Translations under genes and position numbers: made by a program | Assembly: GCA_028285595.1 (NCBI GenBank) | Contig: JANQOW010000114.1 | Span: forward strand, 1-39,747 | Reading direction: 5' to 3' | From: Hyphomicrobiales bacterium | GTDB taxonomy: Bacteria; Pseudomonadota; Alphaproteobacteria; Rhizobiales; CAJQND01 | Length of the DNA: 39,747 nucleotides | Shown here: positions 7,875-15,890 of the stretch, piece after piece | Position numbering within the stretch: position 1 is the first letter of the stretch | How the letters are laid out: each line of letters starts with the position of its first letter | Notes under the pieces: generated by a model | What the model was told of the DNA's origin: nothing | The model's input: the letters and a program-made list of their open reading frames with translations, nothing else | Databases searched by the model: none

Positions 7875-8342
7875 CTACTCAATGCGCATGAGCGGCTCGC
7901 CAAACTCCACCGGCTGGCTGTTGTCTACATAGATCTCCACAACCTTGCCCGCGATAGGAGAAGGGATCTGGTTCATGGTCTTCATCGCCTCAACGATCAG
8001 CAAGGTCTGGCCTTGGGAGACCGTGTCGCCCACCTTCACAAACGGCGGCGAGCCCGGAGCCGAGCTGTGATATGCGGTGCCGACCATCGGGGAGGTGACC
8101 AGACCCGGTCCGCTGGCAGGGGGCGCTGAGGGAGACGGTGCGGGGTCTGCCGCCGAGGCCGGCGCAGCCGCTGCCTCCATCGGAGCTGCGACCGCCACCT
8201 GTCCGCTCAAGGTCCTGGCCACGCGCACTCTGAGGCCGGATTGTTCAATCTCAATTTCCGACAAGCCTGTTTCACCCAGTAGGTCGGCCAGGTCCTTGAT
8301 CAGGTCCTTGTCGATTTTCGATTTTTTTGAAGCGCTCGCCAT
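7875..8342 (-). CDS. accB: Biotin carboxyl carrier protein of acetyl-CoA carboxylase
   Basis: A BCCP of about 155 residues. The N-terminal part (SKIDKDLIKDLADLLGETGL) resembles other BCCPs. It is followed by an Ala/Pro-rich flexible linker (about residues 50-85) and the C-terminal biotinyl domain. The biotin-accepting Lys is about residue 121 in the motif EAMKTMNQI. The start is uncertain: 8342 gives the usual short N-terminus, 8372 (MSGPKNDW...) is the alternative, and neither has a strong ribosome-binding site. It is cotranscribed with accC. Its Lys would be modified by the BirA encoded at 30128. The 200-base gap upstream, before the DsbA gene, has no recognisable gene. Confidence 0.93.
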   Translation of the reverse strand: MASASKKSKIDKDLIKDLADLLGETGLSEIEIEQSGLRVRVARTLSGQVAVAAPMEAAAAPASAADPAPSPSAPPASGPGLVTSPMVGTAYHSSAPGSPPFVKVGDTVSQGQTLLIVEAMKTMNQIPSPIAGKVVEIYVDNSQPVEFGEPLMRIE

Positions 8343-8542
8343 GCTGGTCCAGTCGTTCTTAGGGCCGCTCATGCCTTTCGGTGCAGGTGGCCCCCCGCAT
8401 CTATCAATATCAAGCTCTTGTGGCCGAAATCTCGTGGCTTGTAAACCAGTAGGCTCAATCGGGCTTGGTCTACCACGGCACACCGCGCCCGGCGGCTGCG
8501 GCCACTGAGAGAATCACAAGCAGAACAAAGAGCTAGCTGAGC

Positions 8543-9316
8543 TTAGCACACCTTGCAGCCACCGGAGTCCCGCACCGAAGCCACTTGCTGCTGCAGGGCT
8601 TGCAGGCCCATCGCGCCAGGAATCAGCTTGTCGTCGATGATAAAGGCCGGTGTACCATTCACACCCAGCTTATTGGCAAGGGCGTAGGTTTCTTCAATCT
8701 CGGCATTCACTCGGGGCGCATTCATGTCTTTGCGCAGCTTGTCCACATCCAGGCCGATTTTCTGCGCAATGCCCAGAACTTTCGCTTCATCGAGAGAGCC
8801 GCGCGACTGCATCAGCGCCACGTGAAAATCCCAATACTTGCCTTGTTCCTTCGACGCGATGGCAGCGCGGGAGGCAAACAAGGAGCCGGGGCCGAGAATG
8901 GGGAACTCTTTAACCACGAGCCGCAGCTTCGGATCTGATTCCAGGATCGCCAGCACGTCGCCAAAGGCACGCTTGCAGAACCCACAATTGTAGTCGAAAA
9001 ACTCGACCATCGAGATATCACCCTCGGCATTGCCGGCAACGAACGAAAGCTTTGAATTGTAGAGGGTGTCAGCGTTGTCGGAGATGCCCTGTTTTGCCAG
9101 TTTCTCCTTTGCCGCCGTTTCGCGCTTCTCAAGCTCGGCAAATGCATCGCGCAAGATCTCCGGATTGGTCAAAAGATACTTTTTGACCAGCTCACCGATC
9201 TCCTTTTCCTGCGCTTCGGTGAAACTTCCAGCCCAGGCGCTTACGCTGAGTGTTGCCGCCACGAGCACCCCAGCCGCCACCTGCGCTGCTGTACATAAAA
9301 GAGAACGAATAGTCAT
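8543..9316 (-). CDS. DsbA-family periplasmic thiol-disulfide oxidoreductase
   Basis: A 257-residue protein with a signal peptide (residues 1-29, ending SVSAWAG), an N-terminal helical region (about 33-80) and a thioredoxin-fold domain. The active site is Cys111-Gly-Phe-Cys114 in FFDYNCGFCKRAF, and the cis-Pro segment is GVNGTPAFIID. This layout matches the Com1/BdbD-like group of DsbA proteins, which oxidise or isomerise disulfides in the periplasm. The C-terminus ends GGCKVC, an extra Cys pair outside the active site whose role is unknown. It lies downstream of an M48 protease on the same strand, 81 bases away. The partner DsbB is not in the window. Confidence 0.92.
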   Translation of the reverse strand: MTIRSLLCTAAQVAAGVLVAATLSVSAWAGSFTEAQEKEIGELVKKYLLTNPEILRDAFAELEKRETAAKEKLAKQGISDNADTLYNSKLSFVAGNAEGDISMVEFFDYNCGFCKRAFGDVLAILESDPKLRLVVKEFPILGPGSLFASRAAIASKEQGKYWDFHVALMQSRGSLDEAKVLGIAQKIGLDVDKLRKDMNAPRVNAEIEETYALANKLGVNGTPAFIIDDKLIPGAMGLQALQQQVASVRDSGGCKVC

Positions 9317-9397
9317 TGAGCGGTGCTCCCGATATCAAGGCCAAGTTTTGGCTAGGCGTATAATGCCACGTTTCGTTTTACAAGCCCTTGGATCATA

Positions 9398-10795
9398 TTA
9401 CTTTTTTTTGGGTTCTCTGACGTTCAAAATGTCGTCAGAACGGCGCCATGGCACAGTTCCGCGCTTTAACCGTTTGCGGGCGTGACGCGCCTTCAGTTTC
9501 GCAAGTTTGACATCACCGGCCCGCAACGCCGCCTCGGCGGTAGAAAGGTCGGCCATACCGATCTTTCCCTGCATGGCATAGGCCTTGGCAAACTCCAGAT
9601 GAAGTTGCGCAGAGCGGTTCTCAGACCGGCGGGCCTTGTGCAGATGCTGCAGGGCCTTGCTTGCCATCTGCTTGTTGCCCGTCGCCAGCATGGATTGCAC
9701 CAGCATGACGCGGATCAGCCCTGCGCCGGGGGCCAGTCGAACGGCGCGCTCCAGCGACGGGATGGCTTGAGCCGGTTGCCCCGCGTTCAGCAGCGCTTGG
9801 CCCTTTAGCTCCCAAAAGTATGGGTTCTTTGGCATAGCCTTGGTGAGCACTTCTATTTCACGCAAGGCGTTCTTTATGTCGCCTGAGCGAAATGAGGCGA
9901 TGGCCCTGGCATAGTGTGCAGGCAGGCTGCGGTCGCTCTTAGGATACTTGCGGTAAACGCTGCGGGTTTCAAGGAACCCATGCAACTTGGCCTGCATCAG
10001 CTTGTGCCGAAGCTGGACGGCCTTGGAGGGCGGTTTGTTGTAATATGGGCTTTTCTTGACGAACGTCTCCAGCGCGCGCATGCGGGCCCGCTCGAACGGG
10101 TGGGAGCGCGCGTAAAGATCCTGATAGCGCAAGGACGCCAGGGATTGATCGGCCAGACGGTTGAACAGGGACAACATGCCTTTGCCGGACTGCTTGGTTT
10201 TCTCCAGATACCGAGCGGCCGCTTGGTCAGCGGCGGATTCTTGTGCCCGCACATATGTCAACAGATTGCGCCGCGCAATGGAGCCACCGCCTGCTGCGAT
10301 ACCGCCGCCGGCCTGGGCCAGGTCTCCGCTGCCTGCCGCTGCGCCGCCGACAATGGCTGCCGCACCAAGGAGCATCCCGATGATCGCTTGAGTGCTGGCC
10401 CGGTCGATCGCAACGTTCAGTGTGGCAAGGTGCCCGCCGGCAATATGCGCCGTTTCGTGCGCAAGGACACCGATCAGCTCGCCAGGCGATCTTGCCCGGG
10501 TTAACAAGCCGGTGTGAACGAAAATGCGCTGACCACCCGCCACAAAGGCATTCAGCGTGTTTGAGTTCACAATGTACACGCGCACCGAACTGGGATTAAC
10601 CCCGGCAACGCGGAAAAGCGGTACCGCATAGTAGCGCAGAAGACCCTCGATCTCGGCGTCTCTGATCAGGCCGATTTGCGCGCGCGCAGTGCTCTGTGCG
10701 CTGATCAGGAAGCTGACAGACAGCATCAGGACGGCGACACAAGCGAGCCCGCGGCGCAGATTTCGAAGGGGCGCGGAGACGATGTCTAAGAGCAT
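9398..10795 (-). CDS. M48-family zinc metalloprotease with TPR repeats (BepA/YfgC-like)
   Basis: A periplasmic M48 peptidase of about 465 residues. An N-terminal signal sequence (RRGLACVAVLMLSVSFLISAQSTARA) is followed by the protease domain, with the zinc motif HETAH at about residues 113-117 and the downstream Glu in the ESAADQAAARYL segment. TPR-type helical repeats follow from about residue 290 (NPYFWELKGQALLNAGQPAQAIPSLERA). This architecture is that of BepA/YfgC, which controls assembly and quality of outer-membrane proteins. The start at 10795 begins just before the signal peptide; a TTG at 10867 would add 24 residues without clear support. It ends with a Lys-rich tail. It is divergent from the aminotransferase at 11020. 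Confidence 0.9.
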   Translation of the reverse strand: MLLDIVSAPLRNLRRGLACVAVLMLSVSFLISAQSTARAQIGLIRDAEIEGLLRYYAVPLFRVAGVNPSSVRVYIVNSNTLNAFVAGGQRIFVHTGLLTRARSPGELIGVLAHETAHIAGGHLATLNVAIDRASTQAIIGMLLGAAAIVGGAAAGSGDLAQAGGGIAAGGGSIARRNLLTYVRAQESAADQAAARYLEKTKQSGKGMLSLFNRLADQSLASLRYQDLYARSHPFERARMRALETFVKKSPYYNKPPSKAVQLRHKLMQAKLHGFLETRSVYRKYPKSDRSLPAHYARAIASFRSGDIKNALREIEVLTKAMPKNPYFWELKGQALLNAGQPAQAIPSLERAVRLAPGAGLIRVMLVQSMLATGNKQMASKALQHLHKARRSENRSAQLHLEFAKAYAMQGKIGMADLSTAEAALRAGDVKLAKLKARHARKRLKRGTVPWRRSDDILNVREPKKK

Positions 10796-11019
10796 TCCTG
10801 TGACCTGTCGTATGCTTGGATGCAGTTTGCCCGGTTGGTTGTAGGCTGATCCCATGATCTCACGCAACGAGGCAGGTTGTCAGGTGAGCTAACGCTGGAA
10901 AATACGGCGATACTTTGTTCTTTCACCTCAGGGGCCAAGCAAGTATCAAAAGAGCCGTTGTTCGCCCTCAGATTCGCGTTCATTGCACTTTCCCCGTGAT
11001 CTTTCGAGAGACACCCCCG

Positions 11020-12186
11020 ATGTCGAAACTATCCGCCTCACAAAGGGCAGCCCGTGTCGCCCCATTCATTGCCATGGACATGATGCGTGAAGCCAATCAC
11101 TTAGAGGTGTCCGGCAGCGACATTGTGCACATGGAAGTTGGACAACCGTCGTCAGCGCCGCCGCGCCGCGTGATCGAAGCGGCAAAGGCAGCGCTCGATG
11201 TGGACCGGATCGGCTACACCAACGCACTTGGCCTGCCGGCTCTGCGCGAGCGCATCGCAAAGCATTATGCTGACACCTATGGGCTTGCTGTGGCACCTGA
11301 GCGTGTCGTGGTCACTACAGGATCGTCGGCGGGCTTCATTCTGGCGTTCCTGGCCGGGTTCGAGCCCGGTGATCGGATGGCCCTGCCCATGCCCGGATAT
11401 CCGGCCTACAAGAACATTTTGGCGGCGCTGGACCTTGGCCTGGTTGGCCTCAAAACCTCAGAGCGCACCCGCTGGGCGCCGGATGTGGCCGATATTCGCG
11501 AACTGGCGCATGCGGGCGAGGGCGCCATTTCCGGAGTGCTCGTGGCGAGCCCGGCAAACCCGACCGGCACTATGTTGAGCCCCGACGCATTGAAGCAGAT
11601 CACCCAGGCGTGCGATGACGCAGGGATCTGGTTCATTTCCGATGAGATCTATCACGGTCTTGTCTATGGCATGGAGCAGGCGTGCGCCCTCAGTTACAGC
11701 GACAACGCGATCATCATCAATTCATTCTCCAAGTACTTTTGCATGACCGGCTGGCGGATTGGCTGGATGATCGTGCCTGAGCAATTGCTGCGGCCGGTGG
11801 AGTGTTTGGCGCAAAGTCTATACATATCCGCACCCACCCTGTCTCAGCATGCCGCCCTCGCGGCGTTCGACGCAGGTGACGAGCTGGAGGTGCACAAACA
11901 GATGTATGCCCGCAACCGGGAGATGCTGTTGAACGAATTGCCGGGCGTGGGCTTCAGCGAATTTCCGCCTGTGGACGGCGCATTCTATCTCTACGCGGAT
12001 GTGGGGCGCTTCACAAACGACAGCTTTGAGTTTGCCGGCAAGATGTTGCGCGAAATTGGCGTGGCAACCACCCCCGGTGCCGATTTTGATGCAGAATTGG
12101 GGCATCGTTACATCCGCATGTCGTTTGCCGGTTCGGAGGCTCAAATGAGCGAGGCGGTAAAGCGGCTGCGCAACTGGTTAGCCTGA
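11020..12186 (+). CDS. PLP-dependent class I/II aminotransferase
   Basis: A 388-residue fold-type I aminotransferase. Key residues are the PLP Lys238 in NSFSKYFCMTGWRIGW, Asn180 in SPANPTGT, Asp208 in FISDEIYHGL, and the substrate-carboxylate Arg near residue 372 in HRYIRMSF. The GQPSSAPP and RIGYTNALGLPALRERIA segments are typical of aspartate/aromatic-type aminotransferases. The amino-acid specificity cannot be assigned. The start at 11020 was chosen because MSKLSASQRA is the natural N-terminus and GAGAGAC precedes it. The gene is divergent from the M48 protease. Its last 9 bases overlap the end of the convergent gene at 12178. Confidence 0.92.
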   Translation: MSKLSASQRAARVAPFIAMDMMREANHLEVSGSDIVHMEVGQPSSAPPRRVIEAAKAALDVDRIGYTNALGLPALRERIAKHYADTYGLAVAPERVVVTTGSSAGFILAFLAGFEPGDRMALPMPGYPAYKNILAALDLGLVGLKTSERTRWAPDVADIRELAHAGEGAISGVLVASPANPTGTMLSPDALKQITQACDDAGIWFISDEIYHGLVYGMEQACALSYSDNAIIINSFSKYFCMTGWRIGWMIVPEQLLRPVECLAQSLYISAPTLSQHAALAAFDAGDELEVHKQMYARNREMLLNELPGVGFSEFPPVDGAFYLYADVGRFTNDSFEFAGKMLREIGVATTPGADFDAELGHRYIRMSFAGSEAQMSEAVKRLRNWLA

Positions 12187-12411
12187 TTTCTGCCCGGGAT
12201 CGGACGGGTCCGACCCGTCGTCGTCGGGCATCCAACCGGAATTCACGGTTTTCTGTTTTACTTCATAGCCTTGCAACACGTCCATGACACGTGACGTTAG
12301 CCGTTCGGCCGCTTCGTCGCCTTCCTGAGGACGGCGGGATTTAAACAGCTTTCCTATGGTCCGCGGCGCTGTTCTTAAGGACGTATATATGGCATTACGA
12401 AGATAGCTCAT
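12178..12411 (-). CDS. Small basic/acidic protein of unknown function
   Basis: A 77-residue protein without recognised domain. The first half is basic (SYLRNAIYTSLRTAPRTIGKLFKSRRPQEGDE). The second half ends in an acidic tail (WMPDDDGSDPSDPGQKSG). There is no signal peptide or membrane helix. The ribosome-binding site is weak. It overlaps the aminotransferase gene by 9 bases tail to tail. Its start is 18 bases from the GTTC-N7-GTTC box at 12430-12444, placing it next to a possible LexA site, so damage-inducible expression is possible. It could also be a chance frame; the ATG position next to the box and the balanced composition argue mildly for a real gene. Confidence 0.5.
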   Translation of the reverse strand: MSYLRNAIYTSLRTAPRTIGKLFKSRRPQEGDEAAERLTSRVMDVLQGYEVKQKTVNSGWMPDDDGSDPSDPGQKSG

Positions 12412-12429
12412 GTCAGCTTATTGGCATGA

Positions 12430-12444
12430 GAACGAAAGAAGAAC
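12430..12444. promoter_or_regulatory. LexA-type SOS box (GAAC-N7-GAAC)
   Basis: GAAC (12430-12433), seven bases, then GAAC (12441-12444). Read on the minus strand this is GTTC-N7-GTTC, the direct-repeat operator bound by alphaproteobacterial LexA. It sits in the 100-base region between the SRAP gene (start 67 bases downstream) and the small gene at 12178-12411 (start 18 bases away on the other side). The SRAP family is named for its association with the SOS response, which makes a real operator likely. Confidence 0.65.
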
Positions 12445-12511
12445 AATGGGTCGGTAACCGTGCACTCAAAGCGAAATACAACTTGCGGGGTAGGGAAGGG
12501 CAAGGACGATC

Positions 12512-13174
12512 ATGTGTGGCCGCTATACCAACCATTTGAGCTGGACTGAGATTGTTGAGCTCTACAACCTGACCGATCCGGGCCCGGCCCAGAACTTGCC
12601 GGTCAGGCTCAACATTGCACCAACCCAAGACGTGCCGTTCCTGGTTGTGGAAGACGGCAAACGGGTGCTGAAGAGCGGGCGGTGGTGGTTGGTGCCGCAT
12701 TGGGCCAAGGAACTGCCGAAATATGCTCTGTTCAACGCGCGCAGCGAAGACGCGGCCCAAAAGCCGGCGTTCCGAGATGCCTTCAAGCACAAGCGCTGCT
12801 TGATCCCCGCAACAGGATACTATGAATGGACGAAGGGAGCCGACGGGGGAAAGGACCCCCACCACATTCATCTGCCGGGCAATACGCCGTTTTCCTTTGC
12901 CGGGTTGTGGGCCCACAATGAACCTTTAGGCATCACCAGTTGCACAATCCTGACGGCGGCAGCGTCAGAGGAGATCACGCACTTGCATCATCGCATGCCG
13001 ATTATCTTAGACCGGTCGGCTTACGCAGACTGGCTGGACCCTTCCGCGCAACGCGACGCGCTGCAAGAAACACTGAAGAGGCACTTGGGGGCCAGCCTCC
13101 AAAGCATTCGGGTCGATAGAGCAGTCAATAGCGCGCGGTACAGCCCGGAGAGGATCGAGCCGGTTCAGACCTGA
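12512..13174 (+). CDS. SRAP-domain protein (YedK/HMCES-type abasic-site DNA-protein crosslinker)
   Basis: A 220-residue SRAP protein. These proteins form a thiazolidine crosslink between their N-terminal Cys2 and abasic sites in single-stranded DNA, shielding them from breakage. All key residues are present at the numbers known for E. coli YedK: Cys2 (MCGRYTN), Asn75 (LFNARSED), Glu105 (GYYEWTKG) and His160 (HLHHRMPIIL). Met1 must be removed to expose Cys2. The length is normal. GGTAGGGAAGGG upstream provides the ribosome-binding site. A LexA-type box lies 67 bases upstream, suggesting induction by DNA damage. The neighbours have no evident repair role. Confidence 0.95.
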   Translation: MCGRYTNHLSWTEIVELYNLTDPGPAQNLPVRLNIAPTQDVPFLVVEDGKRVLKSGRWWLVPHWAKELPKYALFNARSEDAAQKPAFRDAFKHKRCLIPATGYYEWTKGADGGKDPHHIHLPGNTPFSFAGLWAHNEPLGITSCTILTAAASEEITHLHHRMPIILDRSAYADWLDPSAQRDALQETLKRHLGASLQSIRVDRAVNSARYSPERIEPVQT

Positions 13175-13197
13175 TCAGATACCGTAGGGCCTCAGGG

Positions 13198-13500
13198 CTA
13201 TTGGTACTGGCCGGAGGTCCGGAACCCGTCTCCGTGGAAGGCAAAGCCCTCAAAGCGGTCATAGGCGCGCAGATACTGCGCCCGGTAGCGCGCACGAATC
13301 AGAGCGCGCATCCTCGCTTCATAGGAGCGCCGCTTTGCTTTGTGCTTATGACGATGCTTGATGACATGGGTGCGCAGTTTGGTGATGTTCCAGGCTTGCC
13401 CGTGGTCCACGCCTGGCGTGGTGGTTTCTGCCGAACTGGCGGCTGTGGCACCGGACAAGATGAGCGCAGAGGCGAGGGCAGCAAGCGCAATAGATCTCAT
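13198..13500 (-). CDS. Small secreted His/Arg-rich basic protein of unknown function
   Basis: A 100-residue protein with a signal peptide (RSIALAALASALILSGATAASSA, cleavage near residue 24). The mature part is strongly basic, with a His/Lys cluster (HVIKHRHKHKAKRRS) and then an Arg/Tyr/Ala helix-like stretch (RARYRAQYLRAYDRFEGF). It has no Cys and no recognised domain. The His cluster could bind metal and the basic charge could bind polyanions; both are guesses. GCAGGAGA is well placed before the ATG at 13500, which supports this start over one upstream at 13578. It is divergent from tRNA-Ser and convergent with the SRAP gene, with a 23-base gap. Confidence 0.65.
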   Translation of the reverse strand: MRSIALAALASALILSGATAASSAETTTPGVDHGQAWNITKLRTHVIKHRHKHKAKRRSYEARMRALIRARYRAQYLRAYDRFEGFAFHGDGFRTSGQYQ

Positions 13501-13628
13501 GATTCGGTCTCCTGCTTTTAAATGGCCGCCCAATTCAGACTGACAGCTTCGCTCTTTTAGGTATTCGTTGCAAGTCAATTGCGGAAAAACCTCATCAAAC
13601 GGGAGTGAGACTTCGCCACGTTAAAGCG

Positions 13629-13657
13629 TTGACGCTCCCAGCAATCTGGCGTATCTC
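13629..13657 (+). promoter_or_regulatory. Promoter of tRNA-Ser(GCU)
   Basis: TTGACG (13629-13634), a 17-base spacer and TATCTC (13652-13657) give 5/6 and 4/6 matches to the sigma-70 consensus. The predicted transcription start is within a few bases of the mature tRNA 5' end at 13665, so the 5' leader would be very short. Confidence 0.5.
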
Positions 13658-13664
13658 CGCCGGT

Positions 13665-13755
13665 GGAGAGGTGGCCGAGTGGTCGAAGGCGCTCCCCTGC
13701 TAAGGGAGTAGGCGTCAAAAGCGTCTCGAGGGTTCGAATCCCTTCCTCTCCGCCA
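13665..13755 (+). tRNA. tRNA-Ser (anticodon GCU), CCA encoded
   Basis: A class II tRNA. The acceptor stem is GGAGAGG (13665-13671) with CCTCTCC (13745-13751), discriminator G at 13752 and an encoded CCA at 13753-13755. The anticodon stem is CTCCC/GGGAG around loop CTGCTAA, with anticodon GCT at 13699-13701, reading AGC and AGU codons. The long variable arm (TAGGCGTCAAAAGCGTCTC) marks it as a serine tRNA. The T loop has GGTTCGAATCC. No integrase or repeat of its 3' end was seen nearby. Confidence 0.95.
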
Positions 13756-13880
13756 CTCCAACCTGTTTCATTTCCGATGGCCCTGAAGCCTCACGGCAAA
13801 GATGAATATTTTTGCCTTGCCGGTGCCGTCAAACCACGTTCAGCCTGATGGTGCTGAAATGTTCACAGGATGGCTCCACC

Positions 13881-14759
13881 ATGTCCAATTCACTGGCGTC
13901 TCTTAAGCAACGGTACGAGGAACAAGGCTATCTGGTGGTTCCAAACCTGTTTCCGGCCGACTTTGTTGCGCGTCTGCGCGAGACCACCCAACGCTTTGAG
14001 GCCCAAGCCCAACGGGACGAGCTGACCGACCCGCTGTTCGATCTCATTCGCGACGGGGAGGGGATCTCGCAACTGCGCCGGATCACCAGTCCGGAAACCG
14101 TCCATCCGGTCTATGACGAAGCCATGCGCTTTGAGCCGCTGGTCGACATTGTGGCGGAACTCTTAGGCGGGACCGTGCGCTTTGACCATGGCAAGCTCAA
14201 TTTCAAGCCGCCGTCGGGCGGAGCGGCGCTGGAATGGCATCAAGATTGGGCCTTTTACCCGCACACCAATGACGACATGCTTGCCATTGGCCTGATGATT
14301 GAGGACTGCACCCTGGAGAACGGGCCGCTGATGGTGATTCCGGGCAGTCACCGCGGGCCCGTCTATGACCACAATCAGAACGGAGCCTTTGTCGGCGCGG
14401 TGCGCGCGCACGATCTGGGTGATGAATTGGGTAAAGCGGTGACATTAACGGCTCCGGCAGGGTCCGTTTCGATCCACCATGTGCGCACGCTCCACGCTTC
14501 CATGGCCAACCGCAGCACCACAAACCGGCCGCTGTGCCTTTTCAGCTATGCGGCTGTGGATGCCTTTCCCATATTCCACCGCTACGAGTGGGCCGAGTTC
14601 AATGCCCGAATCCTGCGCGGCGAGGAGACCAATCAACCACGTCTTGTGGCCAATCCGGTCCGCGTGTCTGAGCCGACACCAAGATCTCCAGATGGCTATC
14701 AATCGCGCTCAATTTTTCATGTTCAGGAGAATATGGAAGAAGGCGCCCTCTACAACTGA
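13881..14759 (+). CDS. Phytanoyl-CoA dioxygenase (PhyH) family protein
   Basis: A 292-residue Fe(II)/2-oxoglutarate-dependent oxygenase of the PhyH family. The iron-binding His-x-Asp is H120-Q-D122 in LEWHQDWAFYP. The distal His is near residue 205 in VRTLHASMANRS, with Arg216 as the likely 2-oxoglutarate ligand. MVIPGSHRGPVYDH is a common PhyH segment. The N-terminus (LASLKQRYEEQGYLVVPNLF) is also typical. The substrate is unknown; relatives hydroxylate diverse small molecules. The start at 13881 is chosen over 13812 because the family N-terminus begins there. It stands alone between tRNA-Ser and the nuo operon, and a weak 7-bp GGGGAAA/TTTCCCC hairpin follows its stop. Confidence 0.88.
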   Translation: MSNSLASLKQRYEEQGYLVVPNLFPADFVARLRETTQRFEAQAQRDELTDPLFDLIRDGEGISQLRRITSPETVHPVYDEAMRFEPLVDIVAELLGGTVRFDHGKLNFKPPSGGAALEWHQDWAFYPHTNDDMLAIGLMIEDCTLENGPLMVIPGSHRGPVYDHNQNGAFVGAVRAHDLGDELGKAVTLTAPAGSVSIHHVRTLHASMANRSTTNRPLCLFSYAAVDAFPIFHRYEWAEFNARILRGEETNQPRLVANPVRVSEPTPRSPDGYQSRSIFHVQENMEEGALYN

Positions 14760-14888
14760 GGGGAAAGGCGAGTTAGGCGGCAATTTCCCCGAATCATCAG
14801 CACGGTAGCGCGCACGATTTAGCGCGGCTTTTGCGCGCATTCTTGTTTCGCATCACCCATTGATTGGGATAAGGTCCCATTGGTCTTG

Positions 14889-14939
14889 CGTGTTGTCATG
14901 GTGTGAGGTAACACGCCCGGCATGGGATGGTCCTGCCGG
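14889..14939 (+). promoter_or_regulatory. Two consecutive hairpins in the nuo upstream region
   Basis: CGTGTT (14889-14894) can pair with AACACG (14910-14915). Immediately after, CCGGCA (14917-14922) can pair with TGCCGG (14934-14939). They lie 44-94 bases before nuoA in the 223-base space after the PhyH gene, which must contain the nuo promoter. No U-tract follows either hairpin, so they are not intrinsic terminators. I could not find a convincing -35/-10 pair in this space. A leader structure or a regulator-binding site is possible. Confidence 0.3.
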
Positions 14940-14982
14940 TGCAACATCAATCGGTAGAGCAGGGGAACTAAAGCGGCTCGCT

Positions 14983-15348
14983 ATGGAAGACTTGCTTCAA
15001 GCTTATTTGCCAATCGTTATCTTCATCGGAGTTTGCCTCGCTATCGGCCTGGCTTTGCTTCTGTCGGCGTTCATTTTGGCCATCCGGAGACCCGATCCGG
15101 AGAAACTCTCGGCCTATGAGTGCGGCTTTGAGGCCTTCGACGATGCGCGCATGAAGTTTGACGTGCGGTTTTATCTGGTGGCCATCTTGTTCATTATCTT
15201 CGATTTAGAAGTGGCCTTCCTGTTTCCCTGGGCAATCTCACTGGGCGAAGTGGGCGTGTTCGGCTTCTGGTCGATGATGGTGTTCCTGGGTGTGCTGACC
15301 ATTGGTTTCATTTACGAGTGGCGCAAAGGAGCCCTGGAATGGGATTGA
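14983..15348 (+). CDS. nuoA: NADH-quinone oxidoreductase subunit A
   Basis: A 121-residue, three-helix membrane subunit (ND3 homologue) at the junction of the peripheral and membrane arms of complex I. The helices are near residues 9-33, 63-85 and 92-113. The conserved loop is [25 protein letters not shown], whose Cys is the counterpart of the ND3 loop Cys that marks the active/deactive transition. The second helix has [14 protein letters not shown]. The start at 14983 matches the family N-terminus. It is the first gene of the nuo operon. Its last 10 bases overlap nuoB. Confidence 0.96.
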   Translation: MEDLLQAYLPIVIFIGVCLAIGLALLLSAFILAIRRPDPEKLSAYECGFEAFDDARMKFDVRFYLVAILFIIFDLEVAFLFPWAISLGEVGVFGFWSMMVFLGVLTIGFIYEWRKGALEWD

Positions 15349-15872
15349 TCGAGACGCCAAAACCTGTGGCTGCGGCCACTGATCCGTTTTATGTGAACAT
15401 CAACGACGAGCTGGCCGACAAGGGTTTCCTGGTAACCAGCACGGATGATCTCATCAACTGGGCGCGGCAGGGCTCTTTGATGTGGATGACCTTTGGCCTT
15501 GCCTGCTGTGCGGTGGAGATGATGCAGACCTCCATGCCGCGCTATGACGTGGAGCGGTTTGGTTTTGCGCCGAGAGCCTCACCGCGCCAGTCCGATGTCA
15601 TGATCGTTGCCGGCACGCTCACCAACAAGATGGCGCCGGCTCTGCGGAAGGTTTATGACCAAATGCCTGAGCCGCGGTATGTGATCTCCATGGGGTCGTG
15701 TGCCAATGGTGGGGGCTATTACCACTACTCCTACTCGGTTGTCCGCGGATGTGACCGGATCGTTCCCATCGATATCTACGTTCCCGGCTGCCCCCCAACT
15801 GCCGAGGCGCTTCTGTACGGCGTTTTACAACTGCAGAAAAAGATCCGCCGCACCGGCACAATCGAACGTTGA
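15339..15872 (+). CDS. nuoB: NADH-quinone oxidoreductase subunit B
   Basis: A 177-residue peripheral-arm subunit (PSST/NDUFS7) that holds the last iron-sulfur cluster, N2, which passes electrons to quinone. The ligand cysteines are visible as the tandem pair in [11 protein letters not shown], one in [10 protein letters not shown], and one in [15 protein letters not shown]. The start at 15339 is preceded by AAGGAG and lies within the end of nuoA, suggesting translational coupling. A frame open from 15318 is not used. The length is typical of Alphaproteobacteria. Confidence 0.97.
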   Translation: MGLIETPKPVAAATDPFYVNINDELADKGFLVTSTDDLINWARQGSLMWMTFGLACCAVEMMQTSMPRYDVERFGFAPRASPRQSDVMIVAGTLTNKMAPALRKVYDQMPEPRYVISMGSCANGGGYYHYSYSVVRGCDRIVPIDIYVPGCPPTAEALLYGVLQLQKKIRRTGTIER

Positions 15873-15890
15873 GAAACACACCACTCGGTT

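Noticed and set aside
13665..13881. tRNA-Ser as a genomic island attachment site
   Set aside because: No integrase, no repeat of the tRNA 3' end and no change in base composition downstream; the following genes look native.
14760..14790. GGGGAAA/TTTCCCC inverted repeat after the dioxygenase gene as a terminator
   Set aside because: Only 7 bp with a 17-base loop and no following U-tract; too weak to call.
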